This document shows positions 35,054 through 44,633 of a DNA stretch of 64,000 nt, in pieces. How positions within the stretch are numbered: position 1 is the first letter of the stretch; the number at the start of each line of letters is the position of its first letter. The position numbers and the translations under genes are program-made. The notes under the pieces were generated by a model that was not told where the DNA came from, searched no databases, and was given only the letters and a program-made list of their open reading frames with translations. Where the stretch lies: the NCBI RefSeq assembly GCF_000428045.1, contig NZ_KE386617.1, positions 95,997 through 159,996 of the forward strand, given 5' to 3'. The DNA comes from Sedimenticola selenatireducens DSM 17993. Its GTDB lineage: Bacteria > Pseudomonadota > Gammaproteobacteria > Chromatiales > Chromatiaceae.

Positions 35054-37168
35054 ATGATCAGAAACTCACTTTTATTACTTCTGCTGCTGATTTCATCAGC
35101 CTCGGCCTTCGCGTTGGGGCTGGGTGGTATTAAGGTCGAATCGGCCCTCAATGAACCATTGGATGCCAAGGTGAGGCTGATATCGGTCGAACAGATGGCA
35201 ATCGATGACATCAGGGTAAAACTGGCTGGCCCTGAAGGTTTTCGGCGCGCGGGAATTGAAAGGCCTTTTTTGCTATCCAAGCTGCGGTTCAGAGCGGTTT
35301 TTCCGGAAAATGGCGATCCCTACATACAGGTGAGCACACGCGAGGCCATCCGTGAGCCATTTCTGGATTTTCTTCTGGAGGTGAGCTGGCCGCAAGGCAA
35401 TCTTGTTCGTGAATTCACTATCCTGCTCGATCCACCCACTTACCAGCCGCCGAGGTCAGAGGCAGTTGCGCTGTCGTCGGAGCGAAATTCAGCCGCGCCA
35501 GCTAGTTCGTCTTCTGCTACATCGACCTATGGGCCGGTCCAGCGGACCGAGACACTCTGGGTGATCGCCGGAAAGGTACAGCCCGATGCCGACGTTTCCC
35601 GCAATCGGACCATGGTTGCCTTGCTGAAGTCGAACCCCGATGCATTTCATAGAGGAAACATCAACCTGTTGAAAAAGGGGGCTTTGCTGACTATTCCCAC
35701 TCCCGGGGAGATTGCGGCGATCACTGAGACAGAGGCGCGCGCAACAGTAAAGCAGCAGATGGATGAGTGGCGTAAGGGGCGCAGGGTATCCACTGCGCCA
35801 CCGCCAACCGATAACGTCGTGGAGCCTCGGCCCGCGCTTGATCAGCAGAGTACGGCGCCCGATACCCCCGTGGCTGAATCCACTGGCCGACAGGCGGGCG
35901 GCGAACTGGCACAGGAACCAATAGCGAGCGTGGCACCGGGTGAGGAACTCACTGCCGAGGAACGTCAGCGGCTAAGAGTGGTTGAGCCGGACCGTAACTG
36001 GCAGTTGGCGGAGAAGAGTGAAGCAGATTATCCGGCGCAGGAAAGTGACAAGTTACGCGAGGCCATTAAGGATTCCGAACAGGAGCTGGTTGCCGTACAG
36101 GAGATAAACAGGGACATCGTGGAACTGAGGGCGGCGCTGGAGTCGAAGGTGGAAGCGCTGAAGAAAGCGCTGGAAGAGAAAGACGCCCAGCTCGAAAATC
36201 TGCGCCAGCAAATTGCCCAGGTCGGGTCGAAGGATGCCGTGCCGGGACAGGGGGTGGCTACAGACGCTGCTACGGTGATGTCGTCGGCACCGCCGCCGAC
36301 CGGTAATGTTTCAGTCAGTGCTCCCGTTACAGACATTTCGCCCATGGAAGCTGTCTGGAAAGATGAGTACTGGATGATACTGATGGGCGCGGTGATCGTT
36401 GTTCTCTCAACGTTACTCCTGCTGAATATGCGGGGAAGGCGACGGGAGACAGCGTTCGAGGCGCCAGCACTTTTTGAAATGTCCGGTGAAACAACCGCGC
36501 CCGATAGGAATGAATCGGTGCCTCCGGTTGAGGTGGTTCATGAACCGGCCGATGTCCCGATGACTCCGGTAAAGGCGCCCCGGAATCAGACTCACGATGA
36601 GGTCAGTCTGCTTCCCGAAAAGAGCAATGATATTGCTTCAATTTTGATGGAAGCGGATATCTATCTGGCCTATCGTCGCTACAGCCAGGCCGAGTCCCTG
36701 GTTGAAGAGGCAATGGAACAGAATCCCGACAGTTTTGAGCTTCAAGCAAAACTACTCGAGATCTATGCGTTCAGGCGGGACAAGAAGGCATTCGCCAGTT
36801 ATCTCGATCAGGTCTATCCAGCGCTGATGAATCAGTCCCCGGAGTTGTGGGAAAAAGTGATCGATATGGGTCAGCACCTTGTACCTGAACATCCTGCCTG
36901 GCAGCGGCATGAATCAATCGACATGATCCTGCCAGCAGCTCCCGGGAAAGATACCGCGGGGTCGGCAGGGCAGGGAGCGCCAACTCAGCAGAGCCCGCTG
37001 GATATTGATATTGATCTTGACGATCTGGAAATTTCGGGTGAATACAGCGATGCGGTGACGTTTGGCGATCTGATTCAGGATAGTGACGAGTCAGAGGATG
37101 ATGATATACCTTCCATAGACATGGATTTTGATTTTGAAAACCCGGAAGACCCACAGAAGGATAAGTAG
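35054..37168 (+). CDS. fimV: FimV/HubP-family cell-pole protein
   Basis: FimV/HubP organises the cell pole, recruiting type IV pilus, chemotaxis and flagellar regulators. The product is 704 residues. The signal peptide ends SSASAFA. The FimV N-terminal domain (GLGGIKVESALNEPLDAKVR) covers about 20-135. A LysM-like peptidoglycan-binding region lies at about 164-222, a coiled coil at about 335-390 and one membrane segment at about 438-458. The cytoplasmic part has TPR-like helices (about 525-610) and an acidic Asp-rich C-terminus (DIDIDLDDLEISGEYSDAVT, then SIDMDFDFENPED). Polar FimV fits a polar flagellum. Confidence 0.92.
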   Translation: MIRNSLLLLLLLISSASAFALGLGGIKVESALNEPLDAKVRLISVEQMAIDDIRVKLAGPEGFRRAGIERPFLLSKLRFRAVFPENGDPYIQVSTREAIREPFLDFLLEVSWPQGNLVREFTILLDPPTYQPPRSEAVALSSERNSAAPASSSSATSTYGPVQRTETLWVIAGKVQPDADVSRNRTMVALLKSNPDAFHRGNINLLKKGALLTIPTPGEIAAITETEARATVKQQMDEWRKGRRVSTAPPPTDNVVEPRPALDQQSTAPDTPVAESTGRQAGGELAQEPIASVAPGEELTAEERQRLRVVEPDRNWQLAEKSEADYPAQESDKLREAIKDSEQELVAVQEINRDIVELRAALESKVEALKKALEEKDAQLENLRQQIAQVGSKDAVPGQGVATDAATVMSSAPPPTGNVSVSAPVTDISPMEAVWKDEYWMILMGAVIVVLSTLLLLNMRGRRRETAFEAPALFEMSGETTAPDRNESVPPVEVVHEPADVPMTPVKAPRNQTHDEVSLLPEKSNDIASILMEADIYLAYRRYSQAESLVEEAMEQNPDSFELQAKLLEIYAFRRDKKAFASYLDQVYPALMNQSPELWEKVIDMGQHLVPEHPAWQRHESIDMILPAAPGKDTAGSAGQGAPTQQSPLDIDIDLDDLEISGEYSDAVTFGDLIQDSDESEDDDIPSIDMDFDFENPEDPQKDK

Positions 37169-37273
37169 GTAGGCTTGATGGCCGGTGTCTCTGTTTTCCA
37201 GATAGGCCGGTATATCGCTTAGTATTGTTGACAGGTAACAGCGGATGTCTTGGTCAGCATTTTTGGAGCTGGC

Positions 37274-37714
37274 ATGAAGATAGAGAGTACCTCGCTTGGA
37301 ACACAATTCGATGATCCTGAAGCCCGCATAGTCTTTCCCTTGGGCATTCCCGGTTTTGAAAAGGATCGTACGTTTCAACTTTTTCAACAGCATGCTGATG
37401 ATGTGGTTGGATATCTGCAGTCGGTTGACGACCCGGATCTTACGTTCTCGGTTTTTGCCCCGGAAAGCCTGAACATTTTCTATGAATTCATCTTGAGCGA
37501 CGAGGAACAGGCGCTGCTGAAACTGGAGCGGGCCGAGGATGTGGTACTGTTATTAGTGGCCTATCGGCAGACCGCGGAACAAGATGCAGAGGCGCAGGGT
37601 TCTCGGGTAAATGCCAACTTTATGGCGCCTCTGGTGATAAATTCTGAGAGCCGGCTGGGGTTACAAAAGCCGTTGTACAGGGCTGAACGCCGAATAACCA
37701 TCAAGGCCAATTAG
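37274..37714 (+). CDS. fliW: flagellar assembly factor FliW
   Basis: FliW binds flagellin and, when free, inhibits the RNA-binding regulator CsrA, coupling flagellin translation to export. The product is 146 residues from the ATG at 37274, preceded by TTTTTGGAGCTGGC. The family signatures are IVFPLGIPGFEKDRTFQLF (about 20-38) and DPDLTFSVFAPESLNIFYEF (about 55-76). It ends with NSESRLGLQKPLYRAERRIT. No csrA or flagellar gene lies next to it; fliC is 20 kb away. The 105-base gap before it shows no clear flagellar promoter. Confidence 0.92.
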   Translation: MKIESTSLGTQFDDPEARIVFPLGIPGFEKDRTFQLFQQHADDVVGYLQSVDDPDLTFSVFAPESLNIFYEFILSDEEQALLKLERAEDVVLLLVAYRQTAEQDAEAQGSRVNANFMAPLVINSESRLGLQKPLYRAERRITIKAN

Positions 37715-37717
37715 CCT

Positions 37718-38443
37718 TCAAGAGAAAGTTTCCTGCCGGATAGATTGGTTATCAACCCGAAGGTACGAGCCGGTCTGTTCATGCCAGTCCTCCAGCACAT
37801 AGCGTTGGGCCGGCGTACCATCCAGCTGAAATTCATGTAACGCCGGGCGATGGGTATGGCCGTGTATCAGGCGCCTGACCTGATACTCACGCATGTAGCG
37901 TTCAACCGTCTGCTGATTGACATCCATGATGTCGGCCGACTTCAGTGAGACCACTTCACCGCTACGCCGACGGTACTCGGCTGCGAGCTGGACGCGTTCT
38001 TCGATGGTGCGGGAGACAAAGTCCCGAATAAACTCCGGACTGCGCAGCAGCTTACGTGCCTGCTGATATTCCAGATCATCGGTGCAGAGCAGGTCACCGT
38101 GCATCAGCAGAGTGGTTTCTCCGCCCAGGTCAGCCACGAAGGGGTCTGGTAGCAGCTTGCCGCCGGTTGCTCTCGCAAAATCGCTTCCCAGCAGAAAATC
38201 CCGATTGCCATGCATTACGGAGAGCTTACAACCACTGTCTGTCAATTGGTGCAGTGCCTGAACAACCTCGGGGACCGGCGGCAGGATGTTGTCGTCGCCT
38301 ATCCATGCGTCGAACAGATCGCCGAGAATGTAAAGCTCGCCGGCACCACAGGCCCGCTCCCGCAGAAAGTGCAGGAACAGGGCCACGGTATCGGGTCGAT
38401 GTTGTGACAGATGGAGGTCTGAAATGATCAGGGTGTCGCTCAT
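37718..38443 (-). CDS. lpxH: UDP-2,3-diacylglucosamine diphosphatase LpxH
   Basis: LpxH hydrolyses UDP-2,3-diacylglucosamine to lipid X in lipid A synthesis. The product is 241 residues with the metallophosphoesterase motifs: D9 and H11 in IISDLHLSQ, D42 in ILGDLFDAWIGDD, the HGNRDF box near 80, a HGD box near 114 and RRLIHGHTHRPALHE near 190-204. It follows ppiB on the minus strand, as in E. coli. It is convergent with fliW, with 3 bases between the stops. Confidence 0.95.
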   Translation of the reverse strand: MSDTLIISDLHLSQHRPDTVALFLHFLRERACGAGELYILGDLFDAWIGDDNILPPVPEVVQALHQLTDSGCKLSVMHGNRDFLLGSDFARATGGKLLPDPFVADLGGETTLLMHGDLLCTDDLEYQQARKLLRSPEFIRDFVSRTIEERVQLAAEYRRRSGEVVSLKSADIMDVNQQTVERYMREYQVRRLIHGHTHRPALHEFQLDGTPAQRYVLEDWHEQTGSYLRVDNQSIRQETFS

Positions 38444-38457
38444 GCCGGCTTCACAAC

Positions 38458-38946
38458 TTATTCGCTGATGATCGCCTCTTCAATAATCAGGTCTTCAACC
38501 GGCACGTCCTGATGCCCTCTGTTCATGGTGGTATCGACGGTTTTCATCTGATTGACCACGTCCATCCCCTCGACCACTTTACCAAAGACACAGTAGCCCC
38601 AACCGTCCTGACCCGGGTAGTCGAGAAATTTATTGTCTGCGACATTGATAAAGAACTGGGCTGATGCGGAGTGTGGATCCATCGTTCGTGCCATGGCAAT
38701 GGAGCCGATGACGTTGCTCAAGCCGTTCTTTGCCTCGTTTTCGATTGGGGCACGGGTGCTTTTCTCTGTCATTCCGACCTCAAAGCCACCGCCCTGGATC
38801 ATAAAGTTGTTGATGACCCGGTGAAAAATTGTGCCGTTATAAAAGCCATCCTTAACGTATTGGGCAAAGTTTGCACTGGTAATCGGCGCCTTCTCCTCGT
38901 CCAGTTCTATGACGATGTCTCCACGATTGGTTTTGAGAGTGATCAT
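38458..38946 (-). CDS. ppiB: cytoplasmic cyclophilin PpiB
   Basis: PpiB is a peptidyl-prolyl cis-trans isomerase. The product is 162 residues without a signal peptide. The catalytic cyclophilin motifs are present: [20 protein letters not shown] near 37-56, then [20 protein letters not shown] near 81-101 and [19 protein letters not shown]. It lies 14 bases upstream of lpxH on the same strand. Confidence 0.95.
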   Translation of the reverse strand: MITLKTNRGDIVIELDEEKAPITSANFAQYVKDGFYNGTIFHRVINNFMIQGGGFEVGMTEKSTRAPIENEAKNGLSNVIGSIAMARTMDPHSASAQFFINVADNKFLDYPGQDGWGYCVFGKVVEGMDVVNQMKTVDTTMNRGHQDVPVEDLIIEEAIISE

Positions 38947-38964
38947 GTGCTGGCTTCCTGTGGT

Positions 38965-39537
38965 TTAGTTGGTGATACGGGTGATATTTTCAATTATGAC
39001 TGATTCGACAGGAACATTTTGCATGCCCATCTTGGTGGTGGTCGCGACATCGGCAATCCGGTCCACCGTTTCCATTCCCCCGGTGACTCGGCCAAACACT
39101 GCATAACCCCAGCCGTCAAAGCTGGGGTAGTCGAGGTTGTCATTGTCTTTGTGGTTAATAAAAAACTGGGAAGTGGCGGAGTGAGGCGCACTGGTTCTGG
39201 CCATGGCAATGGTGCCGCGCGCATTGGACAGGCGGTTTTTTGCCTCGTTCTGAATCGGTGCATGCCCACGTTTTTGATCAAGATCGGTGGTGAATCCACC
39301 TCCCTGGATCATGAAACCGTTTATTACGCGATGAAAAATCGTTCCATTGTAGAAGCCCTCATCGACATAGCGAAGGAAATTCTCAACAGTGCCGGGTGCT
39401 TTATCGCCATCCAGCTCCAGTTCAATTTCTCCGACGCTGGTTTTAATCAGCACCCGTGTGGTATCCGCGCTGGCCTGGGCGGCGCTGCCAAGGGTAAAGA
39501 CCAGTGCTAACAGTAGAGAAATAAGGCGTCTATTCAT
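38965..39537 (-). CDS. ppiA: periplasmic cyclophilin PpiA
   Basis: This is a periplasmic peptidyl-prolyl isomerase. The product is 190 residues from the ATG at 39537 ([20 protein letters not shown], a signal peptide ending ASA). The cyclophilin core is close to that of the adjacent ppiB ([20 protein letters not shown]), indicating tandem duplication with one copy exported. The gap to ppiB is 18 bases, so ppiA-ppiB-lpxH look co-transcribed. Confidence 0.92.
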   Translation of the reverse strand: MNRRLISLLLALVFTLGSAAQASADTTRVLIKTSVGEIELELDGDKAPGTVENFLRYVDEGFYNGTIFHRVINGFMIQGGGFTTDLDQKRGHAPIQNEAKNRLSNARGTIAMARTSAPHSATSQFFINHKDNDNLDYPSFDGWGYAVFGRVTGGMETVDRIADVATTTKMGMQNVPVESVIIENITRITN

Positions 39538-39762
39538 TATCAATACTCGCTTACTTAGTGATTCGGGCAGAATCGAGTGATAGTGCATGAACGTCCAATG
39601 ATAAAGGTTCCCGGCTCGAGGAAAAAGCCCCGGTTAATCTCCGCCCCGGTTACCCCCTTTGTTGCATGGGTGCTTTCGTTTACTATGCGCGGTCAGGGAA
39701 CGGCCGTTGGATTCTGTCCTGTGCCGGGTTTCCCAAGTTAAAGATGATCTGCCGGAGTCGTT

Positions 39763-41145
39763 ATGCTGAAGATCTACAACGATCTTACCAACCAGAAACA
39801 GGCGTTTGTGCCGCTGGAGCCAGGAAAAGTCAGGATGTATGTCTGTGGCATGACGGTCTATGACCTCTGTCATCTGGGGCATGCCCGGGTGATGGTGGTG
39901 TTTGATGTGGTCTATCGTTATATGAAATCACAGGGTTACGATGTCACCTATATCCGCAACATTACCGATATTGACGACAAGATCATCAATCGGGCCAACG
40001 AGAATGGTGAGCCGTTCAGCGATTTGACGGAGCGATTCATCCAGGCCATGCATGAGGACTCCGCGGCGCTGGGTATTTTGATGCCGGACAGTGAACCGCG
40101 GGCGACCGCCCACATCGCCGAAATCATCGCCATGATCGAGAGGTTGGTGGCCAATGGTCACGCCTATGTGGCGGACAACCGGGATGTCTATTATTCGGTC
40201 GGCAGTTTTGCCGACTATGGCAAGTTGTCGGGCAAGACACTGGAGGATCTGCAGGCAGGTGCCCGGGTCGAAGTGGATGACCAGAAGCGCAATCCTCTCG
40301 ATTTCGTGCTTTGGAAATCAGCCAAACCGGGGGAACCGTCCTGGGATTCTCCCTGGGGCGGAGGGCGTCCCGGTTGGCATATCGAGTGCTCTGCCATGTC
40401 CACCTGCTGTCTGGGTGATACTTTTGATATCCATGGCGGGGGCGCCGATCTCACTTTTCCGCACCATGAGAATGAGATTGCCCAGTCCGAGGGAGCGACC
40501 GGAAAACCCTTCGTTAACTACTGGATGCACAACGGCTTTGTTCGCATCAATGATGAGAAGATGTCCAAGTCACTGGGCAATTTCTTTACCGTTCGGGAAA
40601 TCCTGGCCCGCTATCAGGCGGAAGAGGTGCGCTATTTTATCCTCACCAGCCAGTACCGCAGTCCGCTTAACTACGACGATGAGCATCTGGATAACGCCCG
40701 TGGCGCCCTGACCCGTTTCTACACCGCCATGCGCGGCTTGCCGGCCGCAGAACCGGCAGGCGGGGAAGGTTTCGTGGAACGGTTTCATGAAGCCATGGAT
40801 GATGACTTCAATACGCCGGAGGCGTTGGCGGTGCTGTTTGATCTGGTGCGGGAGATCAACCGGTTGCGTTCAGAGGAGGTGGACCGGGCGGCAGCCCTGG
40901 CGGCCGAACTGCGCCGGCTGGGCGGAGTGCTGGGTATCCTGCAAGACGATCCGGAACACTACCTGCGCGGTGGCGTTGAGGAAAGCGGGCTCAGTGATGA
41001 CCAGATCGATGGTCTGATCCGGCAGCGCCACACCGCCAAGGCGGAAAAGAACTGGGTGGAGGCCGATAAGATCAGGGATCAACTCAAGGACCAGGGTGTG
41101 GTGCTCGAAGACGGTCCGCAGGGGACCACTTGGCGGCGCGGTTAA
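39763..41145 (+). CDS. cysS: cysteine--tRNA ligase
   Basis: CysS charges tRNA-Cys. The product is 460 residues, the usual length. The HIGH motif is HLGH at 37-40, with the zinc ligand C28 in [10 protein letters not shown]. The KMSKS loop is at 266-270. Zinc-site residues WHIECSAM lie near 205. It is divergent from ppiA and overlaps the convergent DUF815 gene by 4 bases at the stop codons. Confidence 0.98.
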   Translation: MLKIYNDLTNQKQAFVPLEPGKVRMYVCGMTVYDLCHLGHARVMVVFDVVYRYMKSQGYDVTYIRNITDIDDKIINRANENGEPFSDLTERFIQAMHEDSAALGILMPDSEPRATAHIAEIIAMIERLVANGHAYVADNRDVYYSVGSFADYGKLSGKTLEDLQAGARVEVDDQKRNPLDFVLWKSAKPGEPSWDSPWGGGRPGWHIECSAMSTCCLGDTFDIHGGGADLTFPHHENEIAQSEGATGKPFVNYWMHNGFVRINDEKMSKSLGNFFTVREILARYQAEEVRYFILTSQYRSPLNYDDEHLDNARGALTRFYTAMRGLPAAEPAGGEGFVERFHEAMDDDFNTPEALAVLFDLVREINRLRSEEVDRAAALAAELRRLGGVLGILQDDPEHYLRGGVEESGLSDDQIDGLIRQRHTAKAEKNWVEADKIRDQLKDQGVVLEDGPQGTTWRRG

Positions 41146-42014
41146 TCTTTTTCGTCAGGGAGGTCTTCCGGCAGGCGGCCCGCCCAGTCGCGGGCAAACT
41201 GCAGGGCGACCCGGCCGCTTCTTGAGCCCCGTTTGAGGGCGAAGCGCAGGGCCTCAAGTCGTATCGACTCATCGGCGGTTGTCCGTGCGCCCAGGCGAGT
41301 CAGCCAGTGGTCGACAATCGTTAGATACTGGTCCTGGCTGAACGGGTAGAATGAGAGCCAGAGTCCGAACCGCTCGGAAAGTGAAATTTTCTCTTCCACG
41401 CTTTCGTTCTGGTGTATCTCCCCCTCCACGATATGCACATCCTGGTTCTCCTGCTTGAATTCGGGCAGCAGGTGGCGTCGATTGGAGGTGGCGTAGATCA
41501 GCACATTTTCCGGCGGCGCGGAGATGGAGCCGTCCAGTATCGCCTTGAGTGATTTGTAGCTGGCGTCATCCGCCTCGAACGAGAGATCGTCACAATAGAG
41601 CAGGAAGCGTTCAGGCCGGTCCTGGATCAGTTCGACGATTGAAGTCAGGTCGATCAGGTCATGCTTCTCCACCTCGATCAGACGCAGCCCCTGATCGGCA
41701 AACTCATTCAGCAGCGCTTTGATCAGGGAGGATTTGCCGGTACCGCGGGAGCCCCAGAGCAGGGTGTTGTTGGCGCTGCGGCCTTCGACAAACTGGCGGG
41801 TATTGCGAGTGATTTCAGCCTTGACCCGATCTACACAGAGGATGTCGTCGAGTTGTACTTTATGCGGTCTGGTAATGGCTTGCAGACCCGTGCCGCGCTG
41901 CCAGCGAAAGGCGATACAATTCCAGTCCGGTTCGGCAGTGGTGGGGGCAAAGACCCCCTCCAGCCGTTCGATCAACCGTTGTGCCCGCTCAAGAAGTTGT
42001 TCAGTCTGGTTCAT
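41142..42014 (-). CDS. AAA-type ATPase, DUF815 family
   Basis: The product is 290 residues from the ATG at 42014, preceded by GGCAGG. A Walker A motif GSRGTGKSS lies at 88-96. The Walker B-like [10 protein letters not shown] follows near 140, with the sensor region [17 protein letters not shown] near 170. The family (predicted ATPases, DUF815) is widespread in proteobacteria without an assigned role. It overlaps cysS tail to tail. Confidence 0.88.
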   Translation of the reverse strand: MNQTEQLLERAQRLIERLEGVFAPTTAEPDWNCIAFRWQRGTGLQAITRPHKVQLDDILCVDRVKAEITRNTRQFVEGRSANNTLLWGSRGTGKSSLIKALLNEFADQGLRLIEVEKHDLIDLTSIVELIQDRPERFLLYCDDLSFEADDASYKSLKAILDGSISAPPENVLIYATSNRRHLLPEFKQENQDVHIVEGEIHQNESVEEKISLSERFGLWLSFYPFSQDQYLTIVDHWLTRLGARTTADESIRLEALRFALKRGSRSGRVALQFARDWAGRLPEDLPDEKD

Positions 42015-42155
42015 GGTGTTGCCTGCCGAGAATTGTGACTGTTCGCGCCGGATTAATTTATCCGAGATGCTGGGAGCGTAAGCTTTGCCCATCCTGCGCG
42101 ATTGCTAGGGTTGCCAGTTTGTCTCGGACGGCAGGCGCCCATAGGGCGCCCTATC

Positions 42156-42180
42156 GTAGGGCGGGCTTTGCCCGCCGTAA
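42156..42180. repeat. GTAGGGCGGGC/GCCCGCC palindrome
   Basis: GTAGGGCGGGC-TTT-GCCCGCCGTA is a short hairpin in the DUF815-ettA gap. A neighbouring ATAGGGCGCCCTAT palindrome lies at 42141-42154. Both resemble REP-type sequences. Confidence 0.5.
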
Positions 42181-42203
42181 GTGCCGCCCAGCCGTCTGTG
42201 CGA

Positions 42204-43871
42204 TCAACGGTTCAGTGGCTTGTACTTGATCCGGTGCGGTTGATCCGCCTCGGCTCCCAGGCGCCGTTTCCGATCGGCCTCATAATCCGCATAGTTGCCT
42301 TCGAACCAGGTGACGGCCGAGTCTCCCTCAAAGGCCAGGATATGGGTGGCGATACGGTCCAGGAACCAGCGATCATGCGAGATCACCACCACGCAGCCGG
42401 GGAAGGTGAGCAGTGCCTCTTCCAGCGCTCGCAGGGTCTCCACATCCAGGTCGTTGGTCGGCTCGTCAAGCAATAGCACATTGCCGCCCTGCTGCAGGGT
42501 TTTGGCCAGGTGTACCCGGTTGCGTTCACCACCGGAGAGATCGCCAATACGCTTCTGCTGATCCGTTCCCTTGAAGTTAAAGCGGCTGGCATAGGCGCGG
42601 GAATTGAGCTCGTAGCGGCCGATGGTGATGATGTCGGCGCCGCCGGAGAGCTCTTCCCAGACGGTATGGTTATCATCCAGGGCCTCGCGGGACTGTTCGA
42701 CGGAGGAGATCTTGACCGTGTCACCAACTCGCAGTTCACCGCCGTCGGGCTGCTCCTGGCCGGTCAGCAGGCGGAACAGGGTGGTCTTGCCGGCCCCGTT
42801 AGGGCCGATAATGCCGACGATGCCGCCCTTGGGCAGGTTGAAGGAGAGATCACTGTAGAGCAGCTTGTCGCCGAACGCCTTGCTCAGCCCCTTGGCCTCG
42901 ATCACCAGATCCCCAAGTCGTTCACCGGGCGGGATATAGATCTCGTTGGTCTCGTTGCGCTTTTGGAACTCCTGGCTCTGCAACTCATCGAAGCGTTGCA
43001 GACGCGCCTTGCTCTTGGCGTGGCGCCCCTTGGGATTGGAGCGTACCCACTCCAGCTCGTGCTTCATGCTCTTGATGCGGGCCGCCTCCTGTTTCTGCTC
43101 CATCTCCAGGCGCTGCTCCTTCTGCTCCAGCCAGGAGCTGTAGTTGCCCTCCCAGGGGATGCCGTGGCCACGGTCCAGTTCGAGAATCCAGCCGGCCACG
43201 TTATCCAGGAAATAGCGGTCATGGGTAACCGCCACCACGGTACCGGGATAGTCGTGCAGGAAGCGCTCCAGCCAGGCCACGGACTCGGCGTCCAGATGGT
43301 TGGTCGGTTCGTCCAGCAGCAGCATGTCCGGCTTGGAGAGCAGCAACTTGCACAGTGCCACGCGGCGTCGTTCACCGCCGGAGAGTTTGGTCACATCCGC
43401 GTCCCAGGGTGGCAGGCGCAGGGCGTCGGCCGCAATCTCCAGAGTGCGTTCCAGGTTGTGTCCGTCCTTGGCGTTGATCAGGTCTTCCAGCTTTGCCTGC
43501 TTGCTGGCCAGGGCGTCGAAGTCGGCGTCCGGCTCGGCGTAGGCGGCGTAGACCTTGTCAAGTTCGGCCAGCGCCTCGACCACATCACCCAAGGCCTCTT
43601 CCACGTTGCCGCGAACATCCTTGGCCGGATCAAGCTGTGGCTCCTGTGGCAGATAACCGACGTGGATGCCCGGCTGCGGGCGCGCCTCGCCCTCGATGTC
43701 GGTGTCGATCCCGGCCATGATGCGCAGCAGGGTTGATTTGCCAGCGCCGTTCAGACCCAGGACGCCGATCTTGGCGCCGGGAAAAAAGGAGAGGGAGATG
43801 TCACGGAGGATTACCCGCTTTGGCGGCACAACCTTGCCGACGCGATTCATTGTATAGATGTACTGGGCCAT
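42204..43871 (-). CDS. ettA: energy-dependent translational throttle protein EttA (ABC-F)
   Basis: EttA binds the ribosomal E site and gates the first peptide bond according to the ATP/ADP ratio. The product is 555 residues, identical in length to E. coli EttA. Two ABC domains are present: Walker [10 protein letters not shown] at 39-47 and GPNGAGKTT near 356, each with an LSGGE signature ([18 protein letters not shown] and [15 protein letters not shown]). The PtIM linker between them is about 245-320. It begins [18 protein letters not shown] after Met, a characteristic EttA N-terminus. Confidence 0.96.
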   Translation of the reverse strand: MAQYIYTMNRVGKVVPPKRVILRDISLSFFPGAKIGVLGLNGAGKSTLLRIMAGIDTDIEGEARPQPGIHVGYLPQEPQLDPAKDVRGNVEEALGDVVEALAELDKVYAAYAEPDADFDALASKQAKLEDLINAKDGHNLERTLEIAADALRLPPWDADVTKLSGGERRRVALCKLLLSKPDMLLLDEPTNHLDAESVAWLERFLHDYPGTVVAVTHDRYFLDNVAGWILELDRGHGIPWEGNYSSWLEQKEQRLEMEQKQEAARIKSMKHELEWVRSNPKGRHAKSKARLQRFDELQSQEFQKRNETNEIYIPPGERLGDLVIEAKGLSKAFGDKLLYSDLSFNLPKGGIVGIIGPNGAGKTTLFRLLTGQEQPDGGELRVGDTVKISSVEQSREALDDNHTVWEELSGGADIITIGRYELNSRAYASRFNFKGTDQQKRIGDLSGGERNRVHLAKTLQQGGNVLLLDEPTNDLDVETLRALEEALLTFPGCVVVISHDRWFLDRIATHILAFEGDSAVTWFEGNYADYEADRKRRLGAEADQPHRIKYKPLNR

Positions 43872-44226
43872 AACCTTTCTTTCAGTTGAGACAAAGTGGG
43901 GTAGACCGGCGCCTGTTGATTCGAGTCGGTCAGCGGGCCGGGTTACCGGAAATTATAAATTGGCGTCTATTGTGGCACATCTGGCAGGTCTGCTCATCTG
44001 CCTTTCTACTGATCCTAAAACCCGCCACCGAACATTCCGGTGAAATGTTCCGCGTACATAGGGTGCCCCGTGGGCGCCGTTATCGGAGAGCCCGGGTCGG
44101 CGGGTGTGGCCTGCCCTTTAGACTGTTTGGTGTTTAGAGGGGGCGGTCGAGCCTCTGGGTAACCAAATCGAACTGCTCTGCATTATAATGCCGGCACGAC
44201 AAACAATAGTTGAATAGGGATTGATA
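43872..44226. other. intergenic region between ettA and a lipoprotein gene
   Basis: The region is bounded by two divergent genes. I see no open frame with coding character, no tRNA and no strong repeat. It should carry the promoters of both ettA (minus) and the lipoprotein (plus), but no clear match stands out. Confidence 0.5.
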
Positions 44227-44580
44227 ATGCGAAAGATCGGAATGGCGGGACTGATATTTCTGTTGACTGCTGGCCTGGTGGGGTGTTCCGGCCATCCTGG
44301 CGCGGGTAATTGGGAAAGCACAGGTCCGGTTGATGCGCCATTCTCCAGGCTCATGGTCCACTACGAGGGTAGGGCGGAGCTGATAGATGCAAAAACCGGA
44401 GCCGACAGCCACCACTGCTTCTGGGGCGGGAAGAGCGCCAGGGAAATACAGCTTGATTGTACAACGCCCCAGGATACCGAGACCCGGATCAGATTTGTTC
44501 TGCAGGTGGGTGAAGATGGCATTGCCAGATTACTGAAAGATGATGTGGATATCGGTGAGTTCAAGCGGCTTGCCGAGTGA
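44227..44580 (+). CDS. small lipoprotein of unknown function
   Basis: The product is 117 residues from the ATG at 44227. The signal peptide (GMAGLIFLLTAGLVGC) ends in the lipobox GLVGC, with the acylated Cys at about residue 20. The mature part is polar with cysteines in HHCFWGGKSAREIQLDC, possibly a disulfide. AGGGA lies 7 bases upstream. There is no recognised domain. Confidence 0.75.
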   Translation: MRKIGMAGLIFLLTAGLVGCSGHPGAGNWESTGPVDAPFSRLMVHYEGRAELIDAKTGADSHHCFWGGKSAREIQLDCTTPQDTETRIRFVLQVGEDGIARLLKDDVDIGEFKRLAE

Positions 44581-44633
44581 CGCGCAAGCATTTGTGCCAG
44601 TTGCGGGACGTCCCTGTCCCGTTTCACGACTGA

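Noticed and set aside
42510-43736. 408-codon open frame on the plus strand opposite ettA
   Set aside because: It is antisense to the ABC domains of ettA and has no recognisable domain or ribosome-binding site.
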